The position numbers were made by a program, and so were the translations under genes. The notes beneath the pieces were generated by a model, which did not search any database, was not told the DNA's origin, and worked only from the letters and a program-made list of their open reading frames with translations. DNA of 64,000 bases from Chitinophagaceae bacterium (GTDB lineage: Bacteria > Bacteroidota > Bacteroidia > Chitinophagales > Chitinophagaceae): positions 1 through 64,000 of the forward strand of contig JADKIE010000002.1 of NCBI GenBank assembly GCA_016721385.1, given 5' to 3'. This document shows positions 30,804 to 40,842 of the stretch, piece after piece. Positions within the stretch are counted from its first letter, which is position 1. Every line of letters starts with the position of its first letter.

Positions 30804-31208
30804 TTACTCTAAAAACACCAAAATAATAAATACTAAGCCTATTTTGCCTTTTGCACAAGCACTTACTTCTTTTGCATAGCTTGCTTCATTTGCATAGGCT
30901 CTTAATTTTCTTGCATAGCCATTTGCTTCGTTTGCATAAGCATTTACATCTCTTGCGCAAGCACTTGCTTCGTTTGCATAGGATATTGATTTTCTTGCAT
31001 AGCTATTTGCTTCGTTTGCATAAGCCTTTGTATATCTTGCACAGGTACTTGCTTCGTTTGCATAACGGCTTGCATTCCTTGCACAACCAATTACTTTTAT
31101 TACACAGTCATTTACTTGTTTTACTATTGGGTTTGCTTCCTGTACTTTTAGCTTTTTATTAACTTCTACCCGTTTTAACTTTAATGCACAATCATTTTTT
31201 CCTAACAC
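30804..31208 (-). CDS. Possible heptad-repeat protein over a 42-bp (2 x 21) tandem repeat
   Basis: 134 residues, of which about 44-120 repeat a 14-residue unit (YANEANSYARKSIS-like: YANEA alternating with a YARK/CARD half). The DNA repeats TTGCTTCGTTTGCATA every 42 bp on the plus strand. The repeat would form an Ala-rich helix. Only 16 bases separate its start from the plus-strand gene at 31225, leaving no room for two promoters, which argues that the tract may instead be leader DNA. The recurrence of a heptad tract beside the paralogue at 8896 argues for significance. Confidence 0.4.
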   Translation of the reverse strand: MLGKNDCALKLKRVEVNKKLKVQEANPIVKQVNDCVIKVIGCARNASRYANEASTCARYTKAYANEANSYARKSISYANEASACARDVNAYANEANGYARKLRAYANEASYAKEVSACAKGKIGLVFIILVFLE

Positions 31209-31224
31209 TCTAAATCTTAAAACA

Positions 31225-31929
31225 ATGGCATCTGTATCAGAAAAAACATTTGGCTCCCGCCTTCTAAATGCAGAAAAAATCTTAACCCATCTTACAGCAT
31301 TTACAGGCTACAATCCTTCAACGGACGAACAATCAATCAGTAACTATGAAACACTTATTGCAACCATCAAAGTACAAAACAACGAAGCGGCTAGTAAAAT
31401 ACAGGCTTACTCGGCTGCCGTAGATATTCGGCAAAAGCTATTTCAAAAAAATAGTGATTCATTAAACAAAATTATGACACCTATCGGGGCTGCCATTCGT
31501 TCTGCCTTTGGTAAAACTTCTAAAGAAGCTGCAGACATTGCTTCTTTGGTTACAAAAGTTAGGGGCATAAGCATTAAAAAAGACAGTAAAGAGCCTAACG
31601 CAGATACAGTAAGCCAAAGTGAACGCAGCTACGGTAGTATGACACAGACTTTTGCAGACATGATTGCTACATTAGAAAATTACGGAGCAAGTTATAACCC
31701 TGCCAACGACATTGTAAAACTTCCACAGCTTAAAGACAAGTTAATTACTCTTACATCAGCTAATACTGCCGTGACAGTTGCCTATGGTGCATTAAAAGAA
31801 AAACGAGACGACCGTTCAGACCTTTACAAACAGCTTACAGACATTACCCAACGTATTAAAGACGCTGTAAAAAGTCAGTATGGTAATACTTCTACCGAGT
31901 ATGTTTTAATTAAAGGGCTAAAAGTGTAA
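31225..31929 (+). CDS. Hypothetical two-domain helical protein
   Basis: 234 intact residues with two related halves, each with a (T/S)GYNPS- or SYNPA-type turn (near residues 29 and 160) followed by paired helices (NYETLIATIKVQ...; KLPQLKDKLITL...). Paralogue of 8896-9639, and duplicated in damaged form at 1-656. No membrane span or signal. Function not recognised. It closes its cassette just before site 18, behind the heptad-repeat tract. Confidence 0.75.
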   Translation: MASVSEKTFGSRLLNAEKILTHLTAFTGYNPSTDEQSISNYETLIATIKVQNNEAASKIQAYSAAVDIRQKLFQKNSDSLNKIMTPIGAAIRSAFGKTSKEAADIASLVTKVRGISIKKDSKEPNADTVSQSERSYGSMTQTFADMIATLENYGASYNPANDIVKLPQLKDKLITLTSANTAVTVAYGALKEKRDDRSDLYKQLTDITQRIKDAVKSQYGNTSTEYVLIKGLKV

Positions 31930-31994
31930 TCTTTCATTGCGCTATCGCAGCAATAAAATAGCAAAAACCATTAATAAAAAGCAAATAGGGCTGC

Positions 31995-32192
31995 ATATAA
32001 CATTGGGTTTGGCAAAATACGGGCAGAAGTTTGTACATTTCAACTGCAACAGCTATACTGTACCACATATCCGGCTGGACAAACTATATTTAGCATTTAT
32101 TGTTATCTTCAACTTTAAAAGCAACTATCCCCAGCGGTTCCGGGCAGACGGAATGCTAATTCCCGTAATTCGCCAAGCCCTACACGTTATAT
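31995..32192 (+). repeat. attC-like site 18
   Basis: 198 bp. Opens ATATAAC, closes GTTATAT. Arms as site 1. Closes cassette 28294-32186, whose start GTTATATTGCAACCCT pairs with its end AGGGCTGCATATAAC apart from one bulged T and the A/C mismatch. Confidence 0.87.
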
Positions 32193-32217
32193 GCAATCTT
32201 TGAACCCTTTATAATTT

Positions 32218-32838
32218 ATGCTAACAGTCGACGACTTTATTACAAAATTTAGTAAATATTCTGATCAAGAATTATTTGAAGTATACCAAAATATTGAGGG
32301 CTATAGCGAACATGCTAAAATGGCTTTAGCTCATGTAATTGAAACAAAAGGTGGGCTAAACAGGTTGACAAATTCCATTGTAGAAAGTCAACAATTCGCA
32401 GGCGAAACTCAAAAAATAAAAAGAGAAATATACGAATTAACACAAAGCGGATTTGACAAAGACTTCATAAAAAAAGCCATTTCTTCAGAGATATTATCGG
32501 TCGAAAGCGTTAATGAAATTATTAACAAGCAACATGATTATTCGACAAAAGACATTGAGGATAGAAAAGTTGATAAATTAACGCTGAGTCGTTGTATTAT
32601 ATCTGGGGCAATCGCTGCTTTGATCTCAGGAAGTTTATTAGGTACTTTTTTTATATATACAGGCGCTGTACACATTCTCATACTTATAGGTGTAGGTATC
32701 TTATGTTACGCTATAATCAAGGGAATAGTAAAAAAGTCAAAAAATAATTCTGCGGTATTTGTAACGATATTTATATCAACCGTTGCCGCTATTAGCTTAG
32801 GATTTTTAATATTCAACCTATTTGGGCCGAGACTATGA
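32218..32838 (+). CDS. Membrane protein of unknown function, intact copy
   Basis: 206 residues. A soluble helical N-terminus (MLTVDDFITKFSKYSDQELFEVYQN, then EIYELTQSGFDKDFIKKAIS) resembles the short helical units seen in many Bacteroidota membrane proteins. It is followed by three membrane helices (about 128-205). No catalytic motif. The whole cassette with its site is repeated at 35148-35996. Frame intact here; the start lies 31 bases inside the cassette. Confidence 0.75.
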   Translation: MLTVDDFITKFSKYSDQELFEVYQNIEGYSEHAKMALAHVIETKGGLNRLTNSIVESQQFAGETQKIKREIYELTQSGFDKDFIKKAISSEILSVESVNEIINKQHDYSTKDIEDRKVDKLTLSRCIISGAIAALISGSLLGTFFIYTGAVHILILIGVGILCYAIIKGIVKKSKNNSAVFVTIFISTVAAISLGFLIFNLFGPRL

Positions 32839-32842
32839 CTGC

Positions 32843-33044
32843 ATATAACATTGGGTTTGGCGTATAGGCTGGCAGGACGTTGTCCTGCCCCAACTTTTGT
32901 AATTCTGCTTTACTTCAGTTCGGGGCTCGACGGAAATTTGCTCAACTTTTTTTTGTTACCTTCAACTTAAATTTTTCAATCGGGCTGCAGTTCCGGGCTG
33001 GACGTTAAAACGTCCAGCCCATCGCCAAGCCCTGCACGTTAGCA
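32843..33044 (+). repeat. attC-like site 19
   Basis: 202 bp. Opens ATATAAC, closes GTTAGCA. Arms GGGTTTGGCGTATAGGCTGG and CCAGCCCATCGCCAAGCCC. Closes cassette 32187-33038 (GTTATATGCA against TGCATATAAC). Confidence 0.88.
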
Positions 33045-33096
33045 GAAATTTCAGATAACCAACAGGAAAAAATAGATAAACATTTATATTTGACAA

Positions 33097-33354
33097 ATGG
33101 AGCAAAAAGAATACACCAAAATGACAGACCAAGAATTGCTGGACGAAGCAAAAAAAATGAAATCGTTTTCTATAACAAATGCCTTGTTAATTGGGTTTTT
33201 AGCAGGAGTTATAGTTTTCAGTTTTGTTAAAAACAGTTGGGGAATGTTAACATTAATTCCGTTATTTTTTATTTACAAGATGGTTAACGACCCAAAAAAT
33301 AGAAAAGTAAAAGAATTACAAAATTTATTCAATGAACGTAATTTAAAATGGTAA
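33097..33354 (+). CDS. Small two-span membrane protein
   Basis: 85 residues: a charged start (MEQKEYTKMTDQELLDEAKKMKS), two closely spaced membrane helices (about 27-62) and a charged tail. A TATATTTG box at 33085 sits too near the start for a normal leader. The next gene starts inside its stop region (ATGGTAA), so the pair is coupled. Function unknown; many Bacteroidota encode such proteins beside DUF3667. Confidence 0.65.
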   Translation: MEQKEYTKMTDQELLDEAKKMKSFSITNALLIGFLAGVIVFSFVKNSWGMLTLIPLFFIYKMVNDPKNRKVKELQNLFNERNLKW

Positions 33355-34093
33355 CAACTGAAAATTGTCTAAACTGTACAAATCCAATTACTGACAAATT
33401 TTGCCCTAAATGCGGACAAAAACAAGTGTTCACAGATATTCTATAAAACATTTTATTGAACACGACTTAATTCACGGAATTTGGCACGTTGATAACGGAA
33501 TATTTTTTACAATTAAAGAGTTATTTACAAGACCAGGACACAGTATAAGAGAATTTGTAAATGGAAAGAGAGTTGGCTATTTTAGTTTTGTTACATTGTT
33601 GCTACTCATTCTTGGAATTTCACATTTTTTATCTGAGTATGCCCAAGTAAAAATATCAGATTTAATGCCTGAAAGTAGTAAAGGTGCTATGAATGATATT
33701 CAAGAATTCACAATGAAATATCCTAAAACTGTGCTACTCATCACAATTCCTTTTTATTCTATTTTCAGTTTTCTTTGGTTTAGAAAATCAAAACTAAATT
33801 TAACTGAACATTTTGTGCTAAATTCTTATAAAACTGTTGCAGAATCATTAATTGGACTATTATTTTTGCTATTAACAATATTATATACTGATATAAAAGT
33901 GTTGACAATAATTTATAGTTTTATCAATCTTTTCACCTTAGTTTATGCTTTTTGGTTTTATAGACAATTCTTTTCTACGTTCGGTTATTCAAAAAAATCC
34001 TTGATAATAAGAAGTGTAGGCGTTGTATTTTCATATATGTTTTTATCATTACTTGTGGGACTAATTATGGCAATTATGAAATATGGAAAATAA
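33348..34093 (+). CDS. DUF3667 zinc-ribbon membrane protein (one frameshift)
   Basis: Begins with a zinc ribbon (CLNCTNPITDKFCPKCGQKQ, two CxxC pairs). An indel near 33415 separates this from the hallmark DUF3667 segment HRYSIKHFIEHDLIHGIWHVDNG and FFTIKELFTRPGHSIREFVNGKRVGYFSFV, followed by about four membrane spans. About 248 residues. The biochemical role of DUF3667 is not known. Overlaps the preceding small membrane gene. Confidence 0.85.
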
Positions 34094-34102
34094 AGAAACT
34101 TC

Positions 34103-34234
34103 TGCTAACATCGGTTTGGCAATATGGCGGCTGAAGTGCTTCTATGAAACATTTGTGCAAGGTTCAACATTAGTAATTCTATTGAACTTTTGTGCTAAAA
34201 ATCCGCCACATCGCCAAGCCGAAAAACGTTGTGC
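34103..34234 (+). repeat. attC-like site 20 (short class)
   Basis: 132 bp. Opens TGCTAAC, closes GTTGTGC. Arms CGGTTTGGCAATATGGCGG and CCGCCACATCGCCAAGCCG. Closes cassette 33039-34228 (GTTAGCAGAA against TTCTGCTAAC). Confidence 0.88.
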
Positions 34235-34257
34235 GTCACTTTAAACAGACATTGCGT

Positions 34258-35043
34258 ATGAAACGACAAATTAAAAAATGGACATTTCGGCTGACAGTAA
34301 CTGGACTGTTTATTGCGGGACTTTTGCTCGTTATTATTCTGAACCCAATTTTAACATACGCAAATAAAACGACTCATAATAACTACACAATCTTGCACAA
34401 TAAAGAACCTGACCAAAGACTTACAATCAAACCTGACCAAGCAACTAACCTTTAAAAAGTAGTGAATTTTATAATTCAAAACTTAAACTTGACATTTGCT
34501 TAAATGACGGCTCACAATATCCAAATATAATAAGAGCTATTCGTGGACAAGCATTTGCTTGGGGCTTTTACGACAAAGTTGTATTGCAGGGAACTGCTAA
34601 TTATCAAGACAACAATGTTGAATTAAATAGCTACAAATGGAATTTGACACAGCTGTTGGCACACGAAATGACACATTGTTTACAGTTCGACAAATTAGGG
34701 TTATGGAAATCAAATCCCGTTGCAAATATTCCAAATTGGAAATGGGAAGGATGAGGCTGAATTTATTTCCAGACAAGAAACTGACCAAAAAGACCTTTCA
34801 AAAAACATTGCACGACTTAATGCGACTAATAAAACAAAATGGGAAGTGACTTTTACGGACAGTACAATTGCACCAAGAGAATATTATGAAAGTTGGACAT
34901 TGATTCAATATTGTATTAATATCAAAAGAATGACTTACAAACAAATTCTTACGGATACAACAAGCGAACAAAATGTTACACAAGAAATGATGAAGTGGTA
35001 TGAAGAGAATAAAAGCAAACGCACAACATCGTATTGGCAATAG
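34258..35043 (+). CDS. Membrane-anchored HExxH zinc peptidase (frameshifted)
   Basis: An N-terminal membrane helix (residues about 10-30) leads into a catalytic domain. The zinc helix LLAHEMTHCLQFDKLG (HExxH) and a downstream WKWEG(Y)AEFISR glutamate supply a gluzincin-type site. Frame changes near 34455, 34650 and 34735 break the track; the pieces follow one another in order to the stop at 35041, giving about 260 residues. The last codons come from attC-like site 21. Probably an envelope-facing peptidase; substrate unknown. Confidence 0.65.
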
Positions 35044-35153
35044 TGGGGCTGACAGTTGTAAACTCAACATTTGTAATTCTATGAGGCATTTGTGCAAATG
35101 TTGGGCTGACGTTTTTCAAATGCCCCACCATCGCCAATACGTAGCCGTTATAT
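35021..35153 (+). repeat. attC-like site 21 (short class)
   Basis: 133 bp. Opens GCACAAC, closes GTTATAT. Arms CGTATTGGCAATAGTGGGG and CCCCACCATCGCCAATACG. Closes cassette 34229-35147 (GTTGTGCGT against CGCACAAC, one bulge). Confidence 0.87.
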
Positions 35154-35178
35154 GCAATCTTTGAACCCTTTATAATTT

Positions 35179-35796
35179 ATGCTAACAGTCGACGACTTTA
35201 TTACAAAATTTAGTAAATATTCTGATCAAGAATTATTTGAAGTATACCAAAATATTGAGGGCTATAGCGAACATGCTAAAATGGCTTTAGCTCATGTAAT
35301 TGAAACAAAAGGTGGGCTAAACAGGTTGACAAATTCCATTGTAGAAAGTCAACAATTCGCAGGCGAAACTCAAAAATAAAAAGAGAAATATACGAATTAA
35401 CACAAAGCGGATTTGACAAAGACTTCATAAAAAAGCCATTTCTTCAGAGATATTATCGGTCGAAAGCGTTAATGAAATTATTAACAAGCAACATGATTAT
35501 TCGACAAAAGACATTGAGGATAGAAAAGTTGATAAATTAACGCTGAGTCGTTGTATTATATCTGGGGCAATCGCTGCTTTGATCTCAGGAAGTTTATTAG
35601 GTACTTTTTTTATATATACAGGCGCTGTACACATTCTCATACTTATAGGTGTAGGTATCTTATGTTACGCTATAATCAAGGGAATAGTAAAAAAGTCAAA
35701 AAATAATTCTGCGGTATTTGTAACGATATTTATATCAACCGTTGCCGCTATTAGCTTAGGATTTTAATATTCAACCTATTTGGGCCGAGACTATGA
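35179..35796 (+). pseudogene. Second copy of the membrane protein at 32218, with indels
   Basis: Near-identical to the intact copy but with single-base losses at about 35376, 35431 and 35765, each in a short A- or T-run. These split the frame into 66- and 62-residue pieces. The pattern suggests homopolymer error rather than real decay. The site that follows, 35801-36002, is also a copy of site 19. Confidence 0.7.
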
Positions 35797-35800
35797 CTGC

Positions 35801-36002
35801 ATATAACATTGGGTTTGGCGTATAGGCTGGCAGGACGTTGTCCTGCCCCAACTTTTGTAATTCTGCTTTACTTCAGTTCGGGGCTCGACGGAAATTTGCT
35901 CAACTTTTTTTTGTTACCTTCAACTTAAATTTTTCAATCGGGCTGCAGTTCCGGGCTGGACGTTTTAACGTCCAGCCCATCGCCAAGCCCTGCACGTTGT
36001 AC
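35801..36002 (+). repeat. attC-like site 22
   Basis: 202 bp. Opens ATATAAC, closes GTTGTAC. Copy of site 19 with a few changes in the central palindrome (GGACGTTTTAACGTCC). Closes cassette 35148-35996. Confidence 0.88.
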
Positions 36003-36070
36003 GCTATTTTATTTGACACCCTAAAATTACAAAATTCATTTAACTTTGCTAAAATTTTTATAACTTACCA

Positions 36071-37889
36071 ATGGCTAACGAGAGTAAAACAGAATTATTA
36101 GTTTACGACCACTTCAAAAAGTTTGAAGACAAAATAACTATAGAGCCTAAAAAGTCAAGCAATCCTGCTATTGACAAACTTTTACAAAACGCCTCAAAGA
36201 AAGGCAAAAACAAAGGTTATCCTGAATACATTATTTCGTTTAATGAATATCCCGATTTACTAATAGTTATTGAATGTAAAGCAGACAACATTAAACATCA
36301 AAGCAATACCCCCAAGTTTGACAAATATGCAGATTTTGCTGTTGATGGGGCTTTACTTTATGCCTCTTTTTTACAGAAAGAGTACAATGTAATTGCAATA
36401 GGAATAAGTGGAGAAACAAAAAAAGATTTAAAGGTTTCTCATTTTTTATTTTTAAAGGAACAAAAAAATTACACCACAATATTTGATGATAAACTTTTAG
36501 ACATTGACAGTTATGTACAAGGATTCTTAAAAAGCCCAGAAAAATTTAAACAAGACTATGAAAGTTTAATTAAATACTCTAAAGAACTAAACGAAGAATT
36601 ACAAAATAAAAAAGTAAAAGAAAATCAACGCAGCCTATTGATAAGTGGTATTATGATAGCACTTGACAATAGAGTTTTTTCAAAGACATATAAAGAGCAT
36701 ACAACACCAAAAGACCTTGCAGACAGTTTAGTCACGACAGTTATTACACAATTAAAAAATGCAAAAATTGGAGTAAATAAACTTGAAAATTTAGAAGTTG
36801 CTTATTCATTTATAAAAGTACACGGTGCATTAGCAAATGAAAAAGATGTTTTAGTAAACTTAATAAAAAACATTGATGAGAAAGTAAATAGTTTTATTCG
36901 TTCTCATAAATATTTTGACGTTTTATCTGAATTTTACATTGAATTTTTAAGAAAATCTAATAGTGATAAGGGGTTAGGTATTGTATTAACACCTCATCAC
37001 ATAACAGATTTGTTCAATGCTATTGCAGGTACTAATAAAGAAAGTATTGTTTTTGATAATTGTACAGGAACTTCGGGTTTTCTTGTAAGTGCTATGAGAG
37101 CAATGTTTAAAGACGCAAAAGGTGATATAACAAGAGAAGATAATATCAAACAAAAACAACTTATTGGCATTGAAGCACAATCAGACATTTATGCTTTGGC
37201 TTGTAGTAATATGTATTTGCAAGGCGATGGGAAAAGTAATTTAATTTATGGAAGTTGTTTTGAAGAAATACATATTAAAAAAGTAAAAACATTTAATCCA
37301 AATATTGGTTTTTTAAATCCACCATACAAGGCAAACAAAAAAAAAGACACAGAAGAATTAGAGTTTGTATTAAATAATTTAGAATGTTTAGTGCCTAACG
37401 GCACTTGTATTGCAATTATTCCAATGCAGTGTGCTTTAGCCCAAAAAGGTAAAATACTTGAACTAAAGAAAAATACTTTCTAAACATACATTAGAAGCAG
37501 TAATGAGTATGCCAGATGAATTATTTTTTAATTCAAACGTTGGAGTAGTTTCTTGTATTATGGTTTTTACTGCTCACAAAGCACATCCTAAAAATAAAGA
37601 AACTTACTTTGGCTATTGGAAAGACGATGGTTTTGTAAAAAGAAAAATTAAAGGTCGTTATGATGCTTTAAATAAGTGGCAAAGTGTTAAGGAAAAATGG
37701 ATAGAAAGCTATATCAATAAAAAATCTATCGCAGGAATGAGTGTAATGAAATCAGTAACAGCAGATGATGAATGGTGTGCAGAAGCTTATATGGAAACAG
37801 ATTATAATTCTTTGAACGAAATTGATTTTATTAAAACTATCAAAGACTTTGTTTTTACAAACGAACTATACATAAAACAATGGAATTAG
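36071..37889 (+). CDS. Restriction-methylation subunit: N-terminal nuclease-like domain plus N6-adenine methylase (one frameshift)
   Basis: The N-terminal region has a PD-(D/E)XK-like pattern (YPDLLIVIECK) as in type I HsdR and BcgI-type nucleases. It is followed by a helical linker and an HsdM-type methylase with motif I VFDNCTGTSGFLVSAM and motif IV NPPY. An indel near 37475 breaks the frame, and the remainder (LEAVMSMPDELFFNSNVG...) continues to 37887. About 605 residues, the size of BcgI A-type subunits, which cut and methylate with a separate specificity subunit. Overlaps the specificity gene by ten bases. A complete system in one cassette. Confidence 0.8.
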
Positions 37890-38839
37890 TACCACTTCAT
37901 ACATTATTTAACATTGAATATGGTAATTCTTATGAATTTATCAATTTAGAAACTTGTACCAAAGATGACCAAGACTCTGTTGCTTTCGTTTCAAGGACTA
38001 TGTTAAATAATGGAGTTTCTGGATTTGTAAAAGAAATTGAGAATGTTAAACCTTTTCAAAAAGGGTTAATAACTGTTTCTGTTGGGGGTTCAGTTTTAGA
38101 AACATTTTTGCAACAAGAAAATTTTATACAGGATTTCATATGAAAGTTTTATTTCCCAAAAATGAAATGACTGACATTGAAAATTGTTTTATTGTTATTG
38201 CATCAGACAAAATAAATACAAATACAATTATGGCAGACAAGCAAATAAAACTTTAAAAGATATATTAGTTCCTTCTATAATACCAAAATCATTTGAAAAA
38301 TTAAATATTTCTGAACTTAATACTTTAAATAGAGAAAGTGTTTTAAATTCTAAAGTAGAACTTAATCATAATAATTGGGGTTGGTTTTCATTAAGTGACC
38401 CAAAACTATTTAAAATATCAGGTTCAAAACAACACCATTATTAGAACTTGAAGAATATGGGAAAGGTGAAAATCCTTTTGTAACAACGCAAGCCAGTAAC
38501 AACGGAATTGGTGGCTTTTTTGATTTCTCAACAGAAACAGGAAATGTTTTAACAGTTGATAGTGCTGTTATTGGTTATTGTTCATACCAACCTTTAGACT
38601 TTTCAGCAAGCGACCACGTTGAAAAATTAACACCAACTTTTAAACTAAATAAATACATAGCATTATTTATTGCGACAATTATCAACAAAGAACAATATCG
38701 TTATAACTATGGACGAAAGGCAAGCCAAACAAGACTGAAAAGAGCAAACATAAAACTGCCAATAACAAATGACGGACAACCCGACTTTGAATTTATGGAA
38801 AACTATATAAAATCATTACCATACTCAAGTACAATTTGA
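37880..38839 (+). CDS. Specificity (S) subunit with two target-recognition domains (frameshifted)
   Basis: Two recognition domains, each closing with the same motif (KYKYNYGRQANKTLKDI near 38210-38260 and QYRYNYGRKASQTRLKRA near 38695-38745), typical of type IIB BcgI-B and type I HsdS subunits. Frame changes near 38115, 38210 and 38425 fragment the track, but the pieces are collinear; the joined protein is about 320 residues. It sets the recognition sequence for the methylase-nuclease partner. No separate HsdR is present, favouring a type IIB or IIG-like system. Confidence 0.75.
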
Positions 38840-38851
38840 CGAAAAAACAGC

Positions 38852-39048
38852 GTACAACATTAGGTTTGGCATTATTGGGGCTTGACGAATATTGCTTCAA
38901 CATTTGTTCTTTATTGAGCTTTAATTCGGGCTTGACGTTATAAATTTGGCTTATGAATAAAACATCAGCAATATTGCAATCATTGGGCTTCGCTTGTGGG
39001 CAGACGGAATGCTAATTTCCCAACAACGCCAAGCCTTTTTCGTTGTGT
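38852..39048 (+). repeat. attC-like site 23
   Basis: 197 bp. Opens GTACAAC, closes GTTGTGT. Arms AGGTTTGGCATTATTGGGG and CCCAACAACGCCAAGCCT. Closes cassette 35997-39042 (GTTGTACGCT against AGCGTACAAC). Confidence 0.88.
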
Positions 39049-39107
39049 GCTATACGAGACACTCCCTAAATTTAAAAAACATCTTGTAACTTACAAAATC
39101 TAAAAAA

Positions 39108-39604
39108 ATGAAGATAAAAATTATTATAATATTATTGCTTTTTTATTCAAAGTTAATTGGTCAAAATAAACTTGAAGAAAAGAACACTCTTTTGGGATAT
39201 AAATATTACTTAAATGATGAAAAAATAAAAAAACAAGAAGCACTACATATTCTTTCTGAAACGGATTTTTTAAAAGCAAATGTTAATACGTATAAAAACT
39301 AAATAAAACAGGGAATATTTTTTGGTTATTCAGGTGCTGTACTTTTGGTGTTGGAGGAGGAATAATTATAACAAAACTTTCGAATGAAATTGTTCGGTTT
39401 GCAAAAGTTCCAATCACCAATACTGAAAAGATATTATTAATACTTGGCTCCGCTGGGATTACAACAGGATTTTACTATAAACTAAAAGCTCATAAACAAT
39501 TAAAATATTGCTTTAGCGAATTTAATAATAAAATGTTAAAAGAAACAACCCTAAAATTGGGGTTAACAAATAGTGGAAATATAGGCTTTGTAATTAATTT
39601 TTAA
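39108..39604 (+). CDS. Small membrane-associated protein of unknown function (frameshifted)
   Basis: A signal-like start (IIIILLLFYSKLIGQ) is followed, after a break near 39300-39350, by two hydrophobic segments (GAVLFGVGGGIIITKL and ILLILGSAGITTGFYY), ending at 39602. Joined length about 165 residues. No family recognised. It precedes an esterase gene in the same cassette with a gap of 37 bases. Confidence 0.5.
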
Positions 39605-39641
39605 AACTAAATAACTTATCTTAATATAAAAATAATTCAAT

Positions 39642-40562
39642 ATGAACAGAACATATTTTAACTCCCAATTTGTAGAGTTAATAAAGTTTAACCAAAAAAC
39701 AATACTTATATTATTTATTTGTTCAACTTTTTTTAGCTGTACAAAAGCCCCTGTAGATACAGGAGGAGGAGGAACAAGTCCTTTGGCTGAAAGAATAATT
39801 TCAGACACTTCTTACGGAACAAATCCTTATCAAAAAATGGATATATATTTGCCAGCAGGTAGAACTTCAGCAACAAAAGTTGTTATTTTTATTCACGGTG
39901 GTGGTTGGGAAAGTGGCAGTAAGTCCGACCCAGAATATTTACAAATGTTTAATTTAATAAAACTAAAATGGCCTCAAGCAGCCGTAGCTACAATTAATTA
40001 TAGGTTGACAAGCAACCCAAATGTGCATCATTCAGAAATAATGACTGATGTTACATCTGCTGTAAATTTATTAGTAAATAATAAAGGTAATTTTGTTACA
40101 TCTGATACCATTTGTATGATGGGAGCAAGTGCAGGTGGACACTTAGCAATGCTTTATACATACAAATTTAATTCCAACAATTACGTAAAATGTGTTGCCG
40201 ATTTTTTTGGACCTGCAAAGCTAAATGATTGGACTTGGTATAATACATTCAATGTTTTTATAAACAGGTCAATGACTGAAGTATTGACTAATTATAATGG
40301 AAGTGCTTGGAATGACGCTCTATATGCATCAAACAGTCCTATATCGGTAGCCACGACGCAGTCTAAACCAACAATTATATTTCACGGTACTTTAGATGCA
40401 GTAGTTCCGTTGTATCAAAGCCAATGGTTAAAAGGGCAACTAACAACATTAGGAGTAATTAATCAATATTATGAATATATTGATGGACACGGGTTCAACT
40501 ATACCAACACATCTGATGCAATAGAAAAATCTGTAGCCTTTTTTAAACAGCATTTGCAATAG
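39642..40562 (+). CDS. Lipoprotein carboxylesterase, alpha/beta-hydrolase of the BD-FAE type
   Basis: 306 residues. The leader LILFICSTFFSC precedes a Gly-rich spacer. The hydrolase shows the HGGGWESG oxyanion motif, NYRLTSNPN, the nucleophile elbow MGASAGGHLA, an aspartate in HGTLDAVVP and the histidine in DGHGFNY, matching the bifunctional feruloyl/acetyl-xylan esterase group and hormone-sensitive-lipase-like esterases. Probably surface or periplasmic and active on acyl or acetyl esters. Frame intact. Confidence 0.88.
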   Translation: MNRTYFNSQFVELIKFNQKTILILFICSTFFSCTKAPVDTGGGGTSPLAERIISDTSYGTNPYQKMDIYLPAGRTSATKVVIFIHGGGWESGSKSDPEYLQMFNLIKLKWPQAAVATINYRLTSNPNVHHSEIMTDVTSAVNLLVNNKGNFVTSDTICMMGASAGGHLAMLYTYKFNSNNYVKCVADFFGPAKLNDWTWYNTFNVFINRSMTEVLTNYNGSAWNDALYASNSPISVATTQSKPTIIFHGTLDAVVPLYQSQWLKGQLTTLGVINQYYEYIDGHGFNYTNTSDAIEKSVAFFKQHLQ

Positions 40563-40622
40563 AAAATATTAAAAAACATTTAGACTTCAAGTTTAAAAAA
40601 AGTACTAACTATGAAGTACAGC

Positions 40623-40817
40623 ACACAACAAAGGGTTTTCCACAATACTGGCAGACGGAATTAAAACTGATCTTTTGTAACGCTACTCATCACCTGTCGG
40701 TCAGACACAAAACCAAGATTCTTTTTAGTAAAAATTAAAATTTTAGTTACTAACTTTAATTCAGCCAGCCGGACGGAATACTAATTCCAGTACTGCGTAA
40801 AGCCCCGGGCGTTAGTG
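40623..40817 (+). repeat. attC-like site 24
   Basis: 195 bp. Opens ACACAAC, closes GTTAGTG. Arms GGGTTTTCCACAATACTGG and CCAGTACTGCGTAAAGCCC, less perfectly paired than others. Closes cassette 39043-40811 (GTTGTGTGCT against AGCACACAAC). Confidence 0.87.
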
Positions 40818-40842
40818 GCAATTTAAAAAGACCCTACAATCA

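Noticed and set aside
30851..31162. Leu/His-rich plus-strand frame over the 42-bp repeat
   Set aside because: The composition (HKHLLLLHSLLHLH) follows from the DNA repeat, and there is no start signal or family. It is the shadow of the repeat.
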